Part shown: positions 1-8,875 of the stretch, in pieces
Layout of the letters: each line of letters starts with the position of its first letter
Position numbering within the stretch: the first letter of the stretch is position 1
Program-made: the position numbers and the translations under genes
DNA from: Niallia endozanthoxylica
GTDB taxonomy: Bacteria > Bacillota > Bacilli > Bacillales > Cytobacillaceae
DNA length: 64,000 bases
Reading direction: 5' to 3'
Assembly: GCF_008710145.1 (NCBI RefSeq)
Contig: NZ_VYKL01000015.1
Coordinates: 124,001 to 188,000, forward strand
Notes under the pieces: model-generated
Seen by the model: the letters and a program-made list of their open reading frames with translations, nothing else
Told to the model about the DNA's origin: nothing
The model's database searches: none

Positions 1-116
1 CCCCACTGATGATTAGTTGAACCAATCGGACCTTTACGGGCAGTTGATTCCCCACCTATCTTCTTTTGTATACTCAGAATCTTGAGGTTGGGGTCTTACT
101 GCCCGTTAAGAGTGGG
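1..116. repeat. Structured palindromic element at the window edge
   Basis: Four stems nest with very little unpaired sequence. The outer stem pairs CCCACT (2-7) with AGTGGG (111-116). A small hairpin lies at 11-27. A perfect 9-bp stem pairs ACGGGCAGT (36-44) with ACTGCCCGT (98-106), and inside it CCCCACCT (50-57) pairs with AGGTTGGGG (85-93) with one bulged base. It ends about 20 bases before the ribosome binding site of the ACT-domain gene, so it could be a leader RNA. It could equally be a small mobile palindrome or the end of an insertion element. It sits on the edge, so its left boundary is unknown. Family membership is not established. Confidence 0.5.
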
Positions 117-148
117 ATAAACAACAAAATAGCTCCGAGGTGAAAAAA

Positions 149-424
149 ATGAATCAAAGACGTGCCATTGTAAGTGTGATTGGAAAGGACCAGGTTGGTA
201 TAATTGCAAAAGTAACAACCATTTTATCTGAAAACAAAGTAAATATTCTCGACATCAGCCAAACGATATTACAAGATTTTTTCACAATGATGATGCTTGT
301 CGATGTTACTGATTTTGAGGACCTCGAAGGACTACAAAAGCAACTAACCGAAATAGGTAATGCACTTGGTTTAAATATCACACTTCAATTAGAAGATATT
401 TTCCAAGCAATGCACCGCGTTTAA
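149..424 (+). CDS. ACT-domain protein, UPF0237 family
   Basis: This 91-residue protein is essentially one ACT domain, the small ligand-binding fold that senses amino acids in metabolic enzymes. The N-terminal stretch contains the usual GKDQVGIIAKVTTILSE motif at the first helix. The start at ATG 149 is chosen because GAGGTG lies seven bases upstream; a GTG nine bases earlier would overlap that site. It lies 25 bases before the UPF0210 gene on the same strand. The two families are a conserved pair in Firmicutes, so a shared function, probably regulatory sensing of an amino acid or similar ligand, is likely. The ligand is not known to me. Confidence 0.9.
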   Translation: MNQRRAIVSVIGKDQVGIIAKVTTILSENKVNILDISQTILQDFFTMMMLVDVTDFEDLEGLQKQLTEIGNALGLNITLQLEDIFQAMHRV

Positions 425-449
425 ATAAAAGAAAGAGGGTTTTCCACCT

Positions 450-1811
450 ATGAATATTGCCATTAATGAAATGATTGAAACGATTCGAATGGTTCAGGTT
501 GAAAATTTAGATATTCGGACTGTAACAATGGGAATCAGCCTTCTTGATTGCGCTGACAAAGATTTTGATAAAATGAACAAACGAGTTTATGAAAAAATTA
601 CAACTTATGCAAAAGATTTAAAAGAAGTAGCAGAAAAAGCTGAAAAGGAATTCGGGATTCCAATTATTAATAAAAGAATCTCCATCACACCGGTTGCTGA
701 GCTATTAGGTCATGCCACAAAAGAACAGGCTGTAGAACTAGCAAAGACACTTGACCGAGCAGCGGTTACATTAGGCGTCGATTTTATTGGCGGATTTTCA
801 GCACTTATACATAAAGGACTTTCCAATGGAGATCAAACATTACTAGACGCACTCCCAGAAGCATTGAGTGTGACAGAGCGCGTATGTGCTTCTGTTTCTG
901 TAGCTTCAACCCGTTCTGGTATTAATATGGATGCAGTCAAGAGAATGGGTATGATTATTAAAGAAGCGGCCGATCGAACAAAACATAAAAACGGGCTTGC
1001 CTGTGCAAAGCTCGTCGTATTTTGCAACGCAGTAGAAGATAATCCGTTTATGGCAGGTGCTTTTCACGGAGCCGGTGAAGGCGAGGTTGTATTAAATGTT
1101 GGTGTCAGTGGTCCCGGTGTCGTTTTAAATGCGCTGAAAAGATATCCAGACGCAGATCTTGGTGAGGTAGCCGATATCATTAAAAAAACAGCCTTTAAAA
1201 TTACCCGTGCAGGAGAATTAATCGGCCGTATTGTAGCAGAACGTCTTAACGTTCCCTTTGGGATTATGGATTTATCACTCGCACCAACAAATGCGCAAAA
1301 TGACAGCGTAGCAGAGATTCTTGAAGAAATTGGCTTAGAAAGAGTTGGAACCCATGGCACAATCGCTGCTCTTGCCTTAATGAACGATGCAGTCAAAAAA
1401 GGTGGAGCCATGGCAAGTTCTTATGTAGGCGGTTTAAGCGGTGCATTTATTCCCGTTAGTGAAGATAACGGTATGATTCGTGGCATTATCGACAATTCAT
1501 TAACTTTATCAAAGCTTGAAGCCATGACCTGTGTATGTTCAGTCGGTCTCGATATGATTGCTTTAACAGGTGATGTAACCCCTGCTACTCTTTCAGCGAT
1601 TATTGCTGATGAAGCGGCAATTGGTATGATAAATAAGAAAACCACTGCTGTTCGAGTTATTCCAGTACCAGGTAAAAAAGAAGGCGAAATGGTAGAGTTT
1701 GGCGGATTATTAGGACGTGCACCTGTTATGGGTGTAAATCCATACAGTTCTGAAAAAATGATAAAGCGTGGGGGAAGAATTCCAGCACCACTGCAATCAC
1801 TCATAAATTAA
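450..1811 (+). CDS. UPF0210 / DUF711 (PFL-family) protein
   Basis: The 453-residue product has the full length of the UPF0210 family, which is conserved in bacteria and archaea but has no firmly assigned reaction. Glycine-rich stretches typical of the family are visible, such as [21 protein letters not shown] near residue 200. Its fold is related to pyruvate formate-lyase-like barrels. I see no signal peptide or membrane segment, so it should be cytoplasmic. The ATG at 450 follows a GAGGG ribosome binding site. It is co-transcribed with the ACT-domain gene, and a rho-independent terminator follows. The function remains inferential: metabolic, perhaps controlled by the ACT partner. Confidence 0.88.
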   Translation: MNIAINEMIETIRMVQVENLDIRTVTMGISLLDCADKDFDKMNKRVYEKITTYAKDLKEVAEKAEKEFGIPIINKRISITPVAELLGHATKEQAVELAKTLDRAAVTLGVDFIGGFSALIHKGLSNGDQTLLDALPEALSVTERVCASVSVASTRSGINMDAVKRMGMIIKEAADRTKHKNGLACAKLVVFCNAVEDNPFMAGAFHGAGEGEVVLNVGVSGPGVVLNALKRYPDADLGEVADIIKKTAFKITRAGELIGRIVAERLNVPFGIMDLSLAPTNAQNDSVAEILEEIGLERVGTHGTIAALALMNDAVKKGGAMASSYVGGLSGAFIPVSEDNGMIRGIIDNSLTLSKLEAMTCVCSVGLDMIALTGDVTPATLSAIIADEAAIGMINKKTTAVRVIPVPGKKEGEMVEFGGLLGRAPVMGVNPYSSEKMIKRGGRIPAPLQSLIN

Positions 1812-1839
1812 TTAACGTAACTAAACCTTACATTTCTTG

Positions 1840-1869
1840 GCTTGGATGCTTTTATATCCAAGCTTTTTT
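1840..1869 (+). terminator. Rho-independent terminator after the UPF0210 gene
   Basis: GCTTGGAT pairs with ATCCAAGC around an 8-base loop and is followed by TTTTTT. It closes the ACT/UPF0210 transcription unit. Confidence 0.85.
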
Positions 1870-1924
1870 ACTTCTCAGTCTAAACCGAAGATTCGTTTAA
1901 AAATTATGTAAATACTTCTAGATT

Positions 1925-1933
1925 TGCTATAAT
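1925..1933 (+). promoter_or_regulatory. Extended -10 promoter for the AI-2E-family gene
   Basis: TG-C-TATAAT is a perfect sigma-A -10 with the extended TGN element, about 30 bases before the start codon. No good -35 stands at the right distance, which fits an extended -10 promoter. Confidence 0.5.
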
Positions 1934-1963
1934 TAATCTATCTTAGAGAAAAAGGTGAAGCAT

Positions 1964-3061
1964 TTGGCAAAAAAGAAATTTCAATATTGGACACTGCAAA
2001 TTTTGATTATCGTCAGCATTATTTATATATCAACTAAAATTTCATTTTTATTTGAACCGATTGGGATATTCTTCTCTACATTGTTTTTCCCTATCCTGAT
2101 TTCTGGATTTTTATATTTTCTGCTAAATCCATTTGTTGGATATCTTCAAAGGCTTAAGTTACCGCGATTACTTGCTATCATTGTTATTTATGTTGTCATT
2201 ATTGGCTTGATGGGACTCATCATTGGCAATTTAATCCCCATGATTTCAAAGCAGGTTACAGCCTTCGTAAATGATGTTCCAAGATATTATAGACAAACGA
2301 TGTTATTTTTAGATCAGCTTTCTGATTCAGAACAATTTAAATGGGTCATGACACAAGAATATATCTCGATAAATAATATTGTTGAAGAGCTAAATAATTA
2401 TGCTGCAACACTTCCTACGAGAATAACTAATAGTATATCAAGCATTGTTGGTGTGGTGGCTGATATTGCTATAACTATTGTAACTGTTCCTTTTTTGTTA
2501 TTTTATATGTTCAAAGATGGAGACAAATTTCCCAATTTGATTTCAAAATTCCTTCCCCCTTCCTACCGAAATGAAGGCTTAAAAACGCTAAAAGAAACAG
2601 GCGAAACACTTGCTGCATATATAAACGGCCAAATAACCGTTGCTTTATTTGTCGGGACTCTTTCCTTTATTGGTTATGTTATTATTGACTTACCATATGC
2701 GCTAGTCATGGCCTTAATCGTAGCTGTCACAAATATCATTCCGTATGTCGGACCATTTTTAGGCGGTGCACCAGCCGTTTTGATTGCATTATTTGATTCA
2801 CCAACAAAGGCGATATTAGTCATCGTAGTTATTACGATTGCTCAGCAGGTTGAAGGAAATGTTCTTTCTCCGCTTATCCTTGGAAAAAGATTAGATACTC
2901 ATCCTGCCACAATTATTATTATTCTCCTTGTTGCCGGAAATTTAGCAGGTATCCTAGGCATGATTTTAGCCATTCCTTTTTATGCAGTCATAAAAACAAT
3001 TATCCTTAATTTTGTCCGTTTTCTACAGCTAAGAAAATCAACAATCAATACGGATGGATAG
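1964..3061 (+). CDS. AI-2E family (UPF0118) transporter
   Basis: A polytopic membrane protein of about 365 residues with the layout of the AI-2E family: two N-terminal hydrophobic helices, a soluble middle part (about residues 85-150), then a cluster of five or six helices. Family signatures are visible, including TNIIPYVGPFLGGAPA and the PLILGKRLDTHP segment. Family members export small molecules or act as sodium/proton antiporters, so the substrate cannot be read from sequence. The TTG at 1964 is preferred because AAAGGTG lies at the proper distance; the GTG at 1955 overlaps that site. It stands alone with its own promoter and a strong downstream terminator. Confidence 0.88.
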   Translation: MAKKKFQYWTLQILIIVSIIYISTKISFLFEPIGIFFSTLFFPILISGFLYFLLNPFVGYLQRLKLPRLLAIIVIYVVIIGLMGLIIGNLIPMISKQVTAFVNDVPRYYRQTMLFLDQLSDSEQFKWVMTQEYISINNIVEELNNYAATLPTRITNSISSIVGVVADIAITIVTVPFLLFYMFKDGDKFPNLISKFLPPSYRNEGLKTLKETGETLAAYINGQITVALFVGTLSFIGYVIIDLPYALVMALIVAVTNIIPYVGPFLGGAPAVLIALFDSPTKAILVIVVITIAQQVEGNVLSPLILGKRLDTHPATIIIILLVAGNLAGILGMILAIPFYAVIKTIILNFVRFLQLRKSTINTDG

Positions 3062-3109
3062 AAAGGTGGATTATTATTCGAGGGACTAGGTATTGCAGCT
3101 AGACATTAA

Positions 3110-3148
3110 CGAAAAAACAGCCACATTTTTTATGTGGCTGTTTTTTCG
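3110..3148. terminator. Bidirectional terminator between convergent genes
   Basis: A long inverted repeat (CGAAAAAACAGCCACAT with its complement) with A- and T-runs on its flanks. It can stop transcription from the transporter gene on the plus strand and from the cyclase/trp side on the minus strand. Confidence 0.9.
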
Positions 3149-3164
3149 TTTCCTTTCCTGCTTG

Positions 3165-3767
3165 TTAGACACTCGCACGTACGACAAATAATTGACCATC
3201 TAAAGCAAATGAAATTCGGCCTGTTTCTTCAGATACGACGATGACCATAGCATCTGTCTTTTCCGAAAGTCCAATGGCAGCACGGTGTCTCGTTCCAAGC
3301 TTACGATGCTGATACGTAATATCTGTCAAGGGAAAGATATTTCCTGCCGAATGGATGGTATCATTACGAATAACAACTCCTCCATCATGTAAAGGATTCC
3401 CTGGATAAAACACCGTTTCAAGTAAAATATGGCTAATATCAGCTTCTATCAACGTTCCATTATGAATATATGGATCTAATTGATCAGAGCGTTCCACAGC
3501 AATTAATGCACCATGCCGTTTCTCCGATAGATACTGCGCAGCTAGTGATAAATTTATATATTGTTTAGTATAGGGAGCTAAATGTGATTGCAGATAATAA
3601 ACAGCAGCAAAATTTTGAGCTTCAGATACAAGTCTTTGCATTTGATCAAGGTCTGATAAAATACAGCAGTCATGCTCATGTATTGTCGCATATATTTTAT
3701 TTACATGGGACTCTATGTGCCCCATATATCGGTGTAAATGTTCCATGTATTGTTCCTTATGTTCCAT
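3165..3767 (-). CDS. cdaS: Sporulation-type diadenylate cyclase, CdaS-like
   Basis: A DisA_N diadenylate cyclase domain that makes c-di-AMP from two ATP. The catalytic signatures DGGVVI (about residue 128) and GTRHRAAIGLSE (about 158) are intact. The first 60 residues are two predicted helices rather than transmembrane segments. That is the layout of B. subtilis CdaS (YojJ), where these helices are autoinhibitory, and it rules out CdaA and DisA. CdaS acts in the forespore and affects germination. The ATG at 3767 is preferred because AAAAGG stands nine bases before it; the ATG at 3776 directly abuts that site. It follows trpA by about 110 bases without an obvious terminator, so read-through from trp is possible. 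Confidence 0.88.
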   Translation of the reverse strand: MEHKEQYMEHLHRYMGHIESHVNKIYATIHEHDCCILSDLDQMQRLVSEAQNFAAVYYLQSHLAPYTKQYINLSLAAQYLSEKRHGALIAVERSDQLDPYIHNGTLIEADISHILLETVFYPGNPLHDGGVVIRNDTIHSAGNIFPLTDITYQHRKLGTRHRAAIGLSEKTDAMVIVVSEETGRISFALDGQLFVVRASV

Positions 3768-3876
3768 CACTGTCATCCTTTTGGTATTCCTTGCTGTTTC
3801 TTTCGTTCATTACCGCTTTTTTCGTTTCCCTATATATCCTTCCCTAAACCTGGCCAAATACAACGATTCTAATAAA

Positions 3877-4656
3877 TTAAACAGATACAGATTTTGCCGT
3901 TTGAATTAATTCTTTAATCCTAGCTTCATCCTTTTGTTCAAACAAATCAACAATTTTACTGCCTACAATTACACCATCACAGAATTGTGTCATCTCTTTT
4001 ATATGTTCTGGTGTCGAGATTCCAAAACCAGCAAAAACAGGCAGCGGAGAAAGGTCTTTCACTCTTTGTAAATGTTTATGCAGTTCCACATGAAATCCCT
4101 GCCTTGCTCCTGTTATTCCATTGACTGTTACAGCATATAAGAATCCGTTCCCTTTATTAGAAATGGTTTTAATTCTTTCATCTGAACTATTTAATGTTAC
4201 TAAACGAATAATTTCAATGCCTGCAATTTTAGCAAGAGGTTCAATTGTTTCTTCTTCTTCAATTGGTAAATCAGGCAGGATTAGCCCATCAATACCGATT
4301 CTTTTACAATCAGCAATAAAAGCTTCCTTGCCATAGGCTAAAATTGGATTCATATAAGTCATAAAAATAAGCGGAATGTTAACCTTCGAACGGAAGGATT
4401 CGATTGTCTCTATAATCTTCTTTACAGTCGTTCCTGCTTTAAGCGCCCGAATTCCTGCCTGCTGAATAACCGGACCATCTGCGACCGGATCTGAAAAAGG
4501 AATGCCTATTTCAATCGCAGTTGCACCGCACTCTTCTAAAAAGCGAATTCTGCTTTCGAGAACGTCTAGGCCGCCATCTCCTGCCATAATATATGGAACA
4601 AATGCCTTTTCATGCCCCAATTTTACATTTTGCAATGCTTTTTCCAAACGATTCAT
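3877..4656 (-). CDS. trpA: Tryptophan synthase alpha chain
   Basis: The 259-residue TIM-barrel subunit cleaves indole-3-glycerol phosphate to indole and glyceraldehyde 3-phosphate and passes indole to TrpB through a tunnel. The catalytic acids are present: Glu49 in AIEIGIPFSDP and Asp60 in PVADGP. The phosphate-binding glycines (VFAGFGIS, GVIVGSKI) are intact. The ATG at 4656 starts one base after the trpB stop codon and follows an AAGGGG site. A longer reading frame into trpB exists but lacks family homology. Last gene of the trp operon. Confidence 0.97.
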   Translation of the reverse strand: MNRLEKALQNVKLGHEKAFVPYIMAGDGGLDVLESRIRFLEECGATAIEIGIPFSDPVADGPVIQQAGIRALKAGTTVKKIIETIESFRSKVNIPLIFMTYMNPILAYGKEAFIADCKRIGIDGLILPDLPIEEEETIEPLAKIAGIEIIRLVTLNSSDERIKTISNKGNGFLYAVTVNGITGARQGFHVELHKHLQRVKDLSPLPVFAGFGISTPEHIKEMTQFCDGVIVGSKIVDLFEQKDEARIKELIQTAKSVSV

Positions 4657-4657
4657 C

Positions 4658-5857
4658 TTAGTTTTCCCCTTCCAAATAGGCTTTAACGGCTTCAACGTCT
4701 TTATCTCCTCGGCCGGACAAGCAAACAACAATTCCTTCATCCTGTTTCATTGTTGGTGCGAGCTTAAGTGCATACGCAACAGCATGTGCGCTTTCTAATG
4801 CAGGAATAATCCCCTCAACCTGTGATAGTGTTTGTAAAGCTTCTAAAGCTTCAGCATCTGTAATCGAATCATATTGGACACGGCCTAAGTCCTTTAAGTA
4901 ACTATGCTCTGGTCCAACCCCAGGATAATCAAGACCAGCAGAAATCGAATGCGCTTCCTGAATTTGCCCATCTTCATTTTGCAGCAAATACATGGATGCC
5001 CCGTGTAATACACCAGGTTTTCCTTTTGTCAGAGATGCCGCATGGAAATCAGTATCAATTCCCTGACCGGCAGCTTCGACTCCATATAATTTCACATCAT
5101 TATCTTCAATAAATGGATAAAACATGCCCATAGAATTACTTCCGCCTCCAATACAAGCAATCAATGCATCTGGAAGTTTTCCTTCTTTTTGTGTGTATTG
5201 CAGCTTCGTTTCTTTTCCTATGACACTCTGGAAATCGCGGACAATCATTGGGAAAGGGTGCGGCCCCATAACAGAACCGAGAATATAGTGCGTATCATTG
5301 ACATTGGCTACCCAGTATCGAAGCGCTTCGTTCGTAGCGTCCTTTAATGTCCTGCTGCCCGATGCCACACTGACCACTTTTGCACCTAATAGTTCCATCC
5401 GGAATACGTTCAGTTGCTGGCGCTTAATATCTTCCTCCCCCATAAAAATCATACATTCTAGATTTAAGAGAGCACAAACCGTTGCTGTTGCTACTCCATG
5501 TTGTCCTGCTCCTGTTTCGGCAATAATTTTTCTTTTTCCCATCCGGACGGCAAGGAGAGCCTGCCCTATTGTGTTATTAATCTTATGGGCACCAGTATGA
5601 TTTAAATCTTCCCGCTTTAAATAAATCTTTGCTCCGCCTGCTTGTTTTGTTAGGTTCTTAGCATAATAAAGCGGTGTTTCACGTCCTACATACTCCTTTA
5701 ACAAATCGTTAAGCTGTTTATGAAAATCTTTATCTTGATTCGCTTTCTTGTATTCTTCTTCTAATTCCAGAATCGCTGTCATTAGCGTTTCTGGAATATA
5801 GCGGCCTCCAAATGGTCCAAAATGACCTGTTTTATCCGGCATAGTATATCTGCTCAT
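4658..5857 (-). CDS. trpB: Tryptophan synthase beta chain
   Basis: A 399-residue PLP enzyme that condenses indole with L-serine to give L-tryptophan, forming an alpha2-beta2 complex with TrpA. The PLP lysine is Lys92 in the signature [11 protein letters not shown]. The glycine loop holding the PLP phosphate ([10 protein letters not shown]) and the C-terminal SGRGDKD are present. Length and motifs match the TrpB1 type. Its first four bases overlap the end of trpF (ATGA), showing translational coupling. Confidence 0.98.
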   Translation of the reverse strand: MSRYTMPDKTGHFGPFGGRYIPETLMTAILELEEEYKKANQDKDFHKQLNDLLKEYVGRETPLYYAKNLTKQAGGAKIYLKREDLNHTGAHKINNTIGQALLAVRMGKRKIIAETGAGQHGVATATVCALLNLECMIFMGEEDIKRQQLNVFRMELLGAKVVSVASGSRTLKDATNEALRYWVANVNDTHYILGSVMGPHPFPMIVRDFQSVIGKETKLQYTQKEGKLPDALIACIGGGSNSMGMFYPFIEDNDVKLYGVEAAGQGIDTDFHAASLTKGKPGVLHGASMYLLQNEDGQIQEAHSISAGLDYPGVGPEHSYLKDLGRVQYDSITDAEALEALQTLSQVEGIIPALESAHAVAYALKLAPTMKQDEGIVVCLSGRGDKDVEAVKAYLEGEN

Positions 5858-6477
5858 ATGATTTCCTCCATTGATTGCTTGTTTTTTACAAAGTCTAAAA
5901 AACGTTTTATTTTATTGAGATCCTTTTGTCCATTACTTTCGACTCCACTTGACACATCTAACATATAAGCATTGGTTTCCAATGCCTCAGATACATTTTC
6001 TAAATCTAAACCTCCAGCCAATATCACTTTTTTATCTTTAAAGTCAAAGGTTTTCAGTATATTCCAATCAAACGCAATCCCGTTTCCTCCATAATATTTT
6101 CCCTTTGGTCCGTCTAAGAGAATGAATTCGCATGGATAAGTATGAATATTTTCCAAGTCTCGGGCAGACTCTATACTAAAGGCTTTTATCATCGGATACG
6201 GAATGGATTGACAAAATTCAGGAGATTCATGACCATGAAGCTGCACGATGTCGATACCTGTTTCAGATACGATTTTCTCAATCTCTTCCTTACTTGAATT
6301 GACAAATACACCTATTTTTTTGACCTCTTTTGGTAAAGTGGAAATAATCTGTTTTGCTCGTTCTACTGTTACTCGACGTTTACTTTCTGCAAATACAAAT
6401 CCAATGGCATCCGCGCCATTTCTAGCGGCAAATAATGCTGCTTCCGCGTTTTGCAGGCCACATATTTTTACATTCAT
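5854..6477 (-). CDS. trpF: Phosphoribosylanthranilate isomerase
   Basis: The 207-residue TIM-barrel enzyme catalyses the Amadori rearrangement of N-(5'-phosphoribosyl)anthranilate to CdRP. The N-terminal VKICGLQ contains the catalytic cysteine (Cys7). The aspartate-bearing strand [16 protein letters not shown] and the phosphate-binding region [11 protein letters not shown] are present. It overlaps trpC by four bases at its start and trpB by four at its end. It is a separate gene and not fused to trpC as in enterobacteria. Confidence 0.97.
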   Translation of the reverse strand: MNVKICGLQNAEAALFAARNGADAIGFVFAESKRRVTVERAKQIISTLPKEVKKIGVFVNSSKEEIEKIVSETGIDIVQLHGHESPEFCQSIPYPMIKAFSIESARDLENIHTYPCEFILLDGPKGKYYGGNGIAFDWNILKTFDFKDKKVILAGGLDLENVSEALETNAYMLDVSSGVESNGQKDLNKIKRFLDFVKNKQSMEEII

Positions 6478-7268
6478 ATTTGAGCACCCTTTTGAATCGG
6501 CAACTTCATTTCTTGTAATGTTTGAGCAAGATTTTCTGCTCTCATAAAAGTCTCACCGACTAATATTCCATTTGCCCCTGCTTTGACAGCCCGCTTTACA
6601 TCCTCAATTGTTTGAATACCGCTTTCACTAATTAAATAGGCTCCTGCCTTCTTTACAATAGGACCCAGCTTTTCTGTAACAGCTAAATCTACTTCAAAGG
6701 TCTTTAAATTCCGATTATTCACGCCAATTATTTTCGCACCCACTCTGAGTGCAATTTCTAATTCTTCTTCATTATGCACTTCCACTAAAACGTCAAGATT
6801 TTTCGCTTTTGCATATTGATAAAGCTCAACTAATTTTTCTTCCTTCATCGCAGCTACAATAAGCAAAACAATATTTGCTCCCGATGCCTTTGCGATATCG
6901 ATTTGAATCGAATCTACAACAAAATCCTTACAAAGAATGGGTGCATCAATGGCCTTTCGCACTGCCTCCAAATCTGAAAAACTTCCTTTAAAGAAACATT
7001 TATCGGTCAATACAGAAACAGCATTCGCACCATATTGAACATAGGAACTTGCTTGTTTGGCAGGATCTAAATCTGAATTAATAACCCCTTTTGATGGACT
7101 GGCCCGTTTAAATTCAGCAATGATGGCTAATTCCTCTGCCTTTTCAAGAATCGATAGAAAAGAATGCTGTGGATGATTGTTATTTCCCAATATATTTATC
7201 CTATTTCTTTGTAAATACTCTACTTCCACTTTTTTCTCTGTTAATATTGCATCTAAAATAGTTGCCAC
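6474..7268 (-). CDS. trpC: Indole-3-glycerol phosphate synthase
   Basis: This 264-residue TIM barrel closes CdRP to indole-3-glycerol phosphate with loss of CO2 and water. Family signatures are AEFKRASPSKG (catalytic Lys and substrate binding), ILCKDFVVD, and VNNRNLKTFEVD near residue 180. The phosphate site SESGI and GILVGETFMRA follow. The start is GTG at 7268, with GAGGTG seven bases upstream inside the last trpD codons. Four-base overlap with trpF. Confidence 0.97.
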   Translation of the reverse strand: MATILDAILTEKKVEVEYLQRNRINILGNNNHPQHSFLSILEKAEELAIIAEFKRASPSKGVINSDLDPAKQASSYVQYGANAVSVLTDKCFFKGSFSDLEAVRKAIDAPILCKDFVVDSIQIDIAKASGANIVLLIVAAMKEEKLVELYQYAKAKNLDVLVEVHNEEELEIALRVGAKIIGVNNRNLKTFEVDLAVTEKLGPIVKKAGAYLISESGIQTIEDVKRAVKAGANGILVGETFMRAENLAQTLQEMKLPIQKGAQI

Positions 7269-8291
7269 TTATATCACCTCTGACTTTACTTTGCTAGCTT
7301 CAATCAAACGATTTAGTTTTTCAAGCGCAGCTCCTGAATCGATTAATTCCTCTGCCATTTCCACACCATTTTGAATATTTACTGCTTTTCCTCCTATATA
7401 AATACCAATCCCTGCATTTAATAGCACAGTATCGCGATAGGCTCCTTTTTTCCCCTCTAAGACATTTCGCAATATTTCGGCATTTTCACGCGCATACCCG
7501 CCAACAATTGCTTCATTCGGATAAATCGGTAACCCTACTTCTTCGGGATGAAGCGTCTTTTCTGTGATTATACCATTTTCTAAAATGACTAAATAGTTAT
7601 CACCTTGAAGTGATGCTTCATCCATTGATCCCGCACCATTTAAGACAACTGCCCGTTTTCGACCAAGAGCGTGAAGAACTTCAGCAAACATTTTTGCTAA
7701 ATCCCGACGATACACACCTAAAAATTGTGTGTCTAATTCAACAGGGTTCATTAATGGTCCTAAAAGATTAAATACAGTTGGAATTCCTAAATCCTTACGA
7801 ACCTTTTGGATTCGTTTAATTTTCGGATGTACATTTGGAGCAAATAAGAAGGCAATACCCACTTCTTCAATGATTTCCTCAATTCTTTCAGAAGGAAGGT
7901 TCAATTCAATTCCAAGCTCTTCAAGAACATCTGCACTGCCTGTTTTGCTTGATACACTGCGATTCCCATGCTTTGCAACCGGTATGCCGGCCGCTGCAAT
8001 CACAAATGCTGAAGTCGAACTAACATTAAAGCTTTTTACCCCATCACCGCCCGTGCCGCAATTATCCAAGCAATCGGCAAACTTCTTCTTGAATTTTAAT
8101 GAATTTGCACGAATACCGTTCACAAGTCCAGCTATTTCTTCTACCGTTTCCCCCTTCGTTTTTAATCCAATTAGAAAGGCTGAAATTTCACTGTCTGTAA
8201 TATCATCTGAAAATAACCGTTCCGTCGCCAACTGAATCTCCTTATTAGTTAATGCTTCTCCTGCTGTTAAACGAACTAATATTTCTTTCAT
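7269..8291 (-). CDS. trpD: Anthranilate phosphoribosyltransferase
   Basis: The 340-residue enzyme transfers the phosphoribosyl group of PRPP to anthranilate. The conserved motifs are present: CGTGGDG (PRPP and anthranilate site, about residue 78), KHGNRSVSS, and NLLGPLMNP. Length matches the stand-alone TrpD. It overlaps trpG by four bases and is followed directly by trpC. Confidence 0.97.
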   Translation of the reverse strand: MKEILVRLTAGEALTNKEIQLATERLFSDDITDSEISAFLIGLKTKGETVEEIAGLVNGIRANSLKFKKKFADCLDNCGTGGDGVKSFNVSSTSAFVIAAAGIPVAKHGNRSVSSKTGSADVLEELGIELNLPSERIEEIIEEVGIAFLFAPNVHPKIKRIQKVRKDLGIPTVFNLLGPLMNPVELDTQFLGVYRRDLAKMFAEVLHALGRKRAVVLNGAGSMDEASLQGDNYLVILENGIITEKTLHPEEVGLPIYPNEAIVGGYARENAEILRNVLEGKKGAYRDTVLLNAGIGIYIGGKAVNIQNGVEMAEELIDSGAALEKLNRLIEASKVKSEVI

Positions 8292-8875
8292 ATTGCAACT
8301 TCCTTTCTTATTTCAGATAAAAAATTAGCTAACATTCGCTTTCCATCACCGGTTCCAATGGATTCAGGATGAAACTGTATCCCATATAGAGGAAATTTCT
8401 TATGTTTAATCGCCATAATCTCTTTATCATCACTTGAAAAAGCCGTTTCCTCAAACTCAGGTGTTAAGGTGCCTTTTTGAATCACTAATGAGTGATAACG
8501 CATCACTTCAATATCCTGAGGAAGACCTTGAAATAAATTCTTTTCTGAATGCCTTATTTGTGAAACTTTACCATGCATAATTTTTTCAGCCTTAGTAATG
8601 ACAGCACCAAAACTATATCCGATTGCCTGATGGCCAAGACATATGCCAAGAATGGGAATTTTTTCATAATAAGACCGAATGGCCTCAACACAAATCCCTG
8701 ACTGCTCAGGTCTGCCCGGTCCTGGAGAAATTACAATCGCTTCCGGTTGGAGTTTTTCAATATCAGCAATTGTCAGTTCATCATTTCTTTTCACAACGAG
8801 TTTTTCACCAAGTTCGCCAAGATATTGATAAAGGTTATACGTAAAGGAGTCATAATTATCAATTAATAAAATCAT
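8288..8875 (-). CDS. trpG: Anthranilate synthase glutamine amidotransferase component
   Basis: A 195-residue class I glutamine amidotransferase that supplies ammonia to TrpE. The nucleophile cysteine is in GICLGHQAIG, the His-Glu pair is in GIQFHPESIGTGDG, and the oxyanion region is VISPGPGRP. In B. subtilis this subunit is in the folate operon and is shared with PabB. Here it lies inside the trp operon between trpE and trpD with four-base overlaps on both sides, so it is probably dedicated to tryptophan. I cannot see whether a second copy exists elsewhere for folate. Confidence 0.95.
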   Translation of the reverse strand: MILLIDNYDSFTYNLYQYLGELGEKLVVKRNDELTIADIEKLQPEAIVISPGPGRPEQSGICVEAIRSYYEKIPILGICLGHQAIGYSFGAVITKAEKIMHGKVSQIRHSEKNLFQGLPQDIEVMRYHSLVIQKGTLTPEFEETAFSSDDKEIMAIKHKKFPLYGIQFHPESIGTGDGKRMLANFLSEIRKEVAI

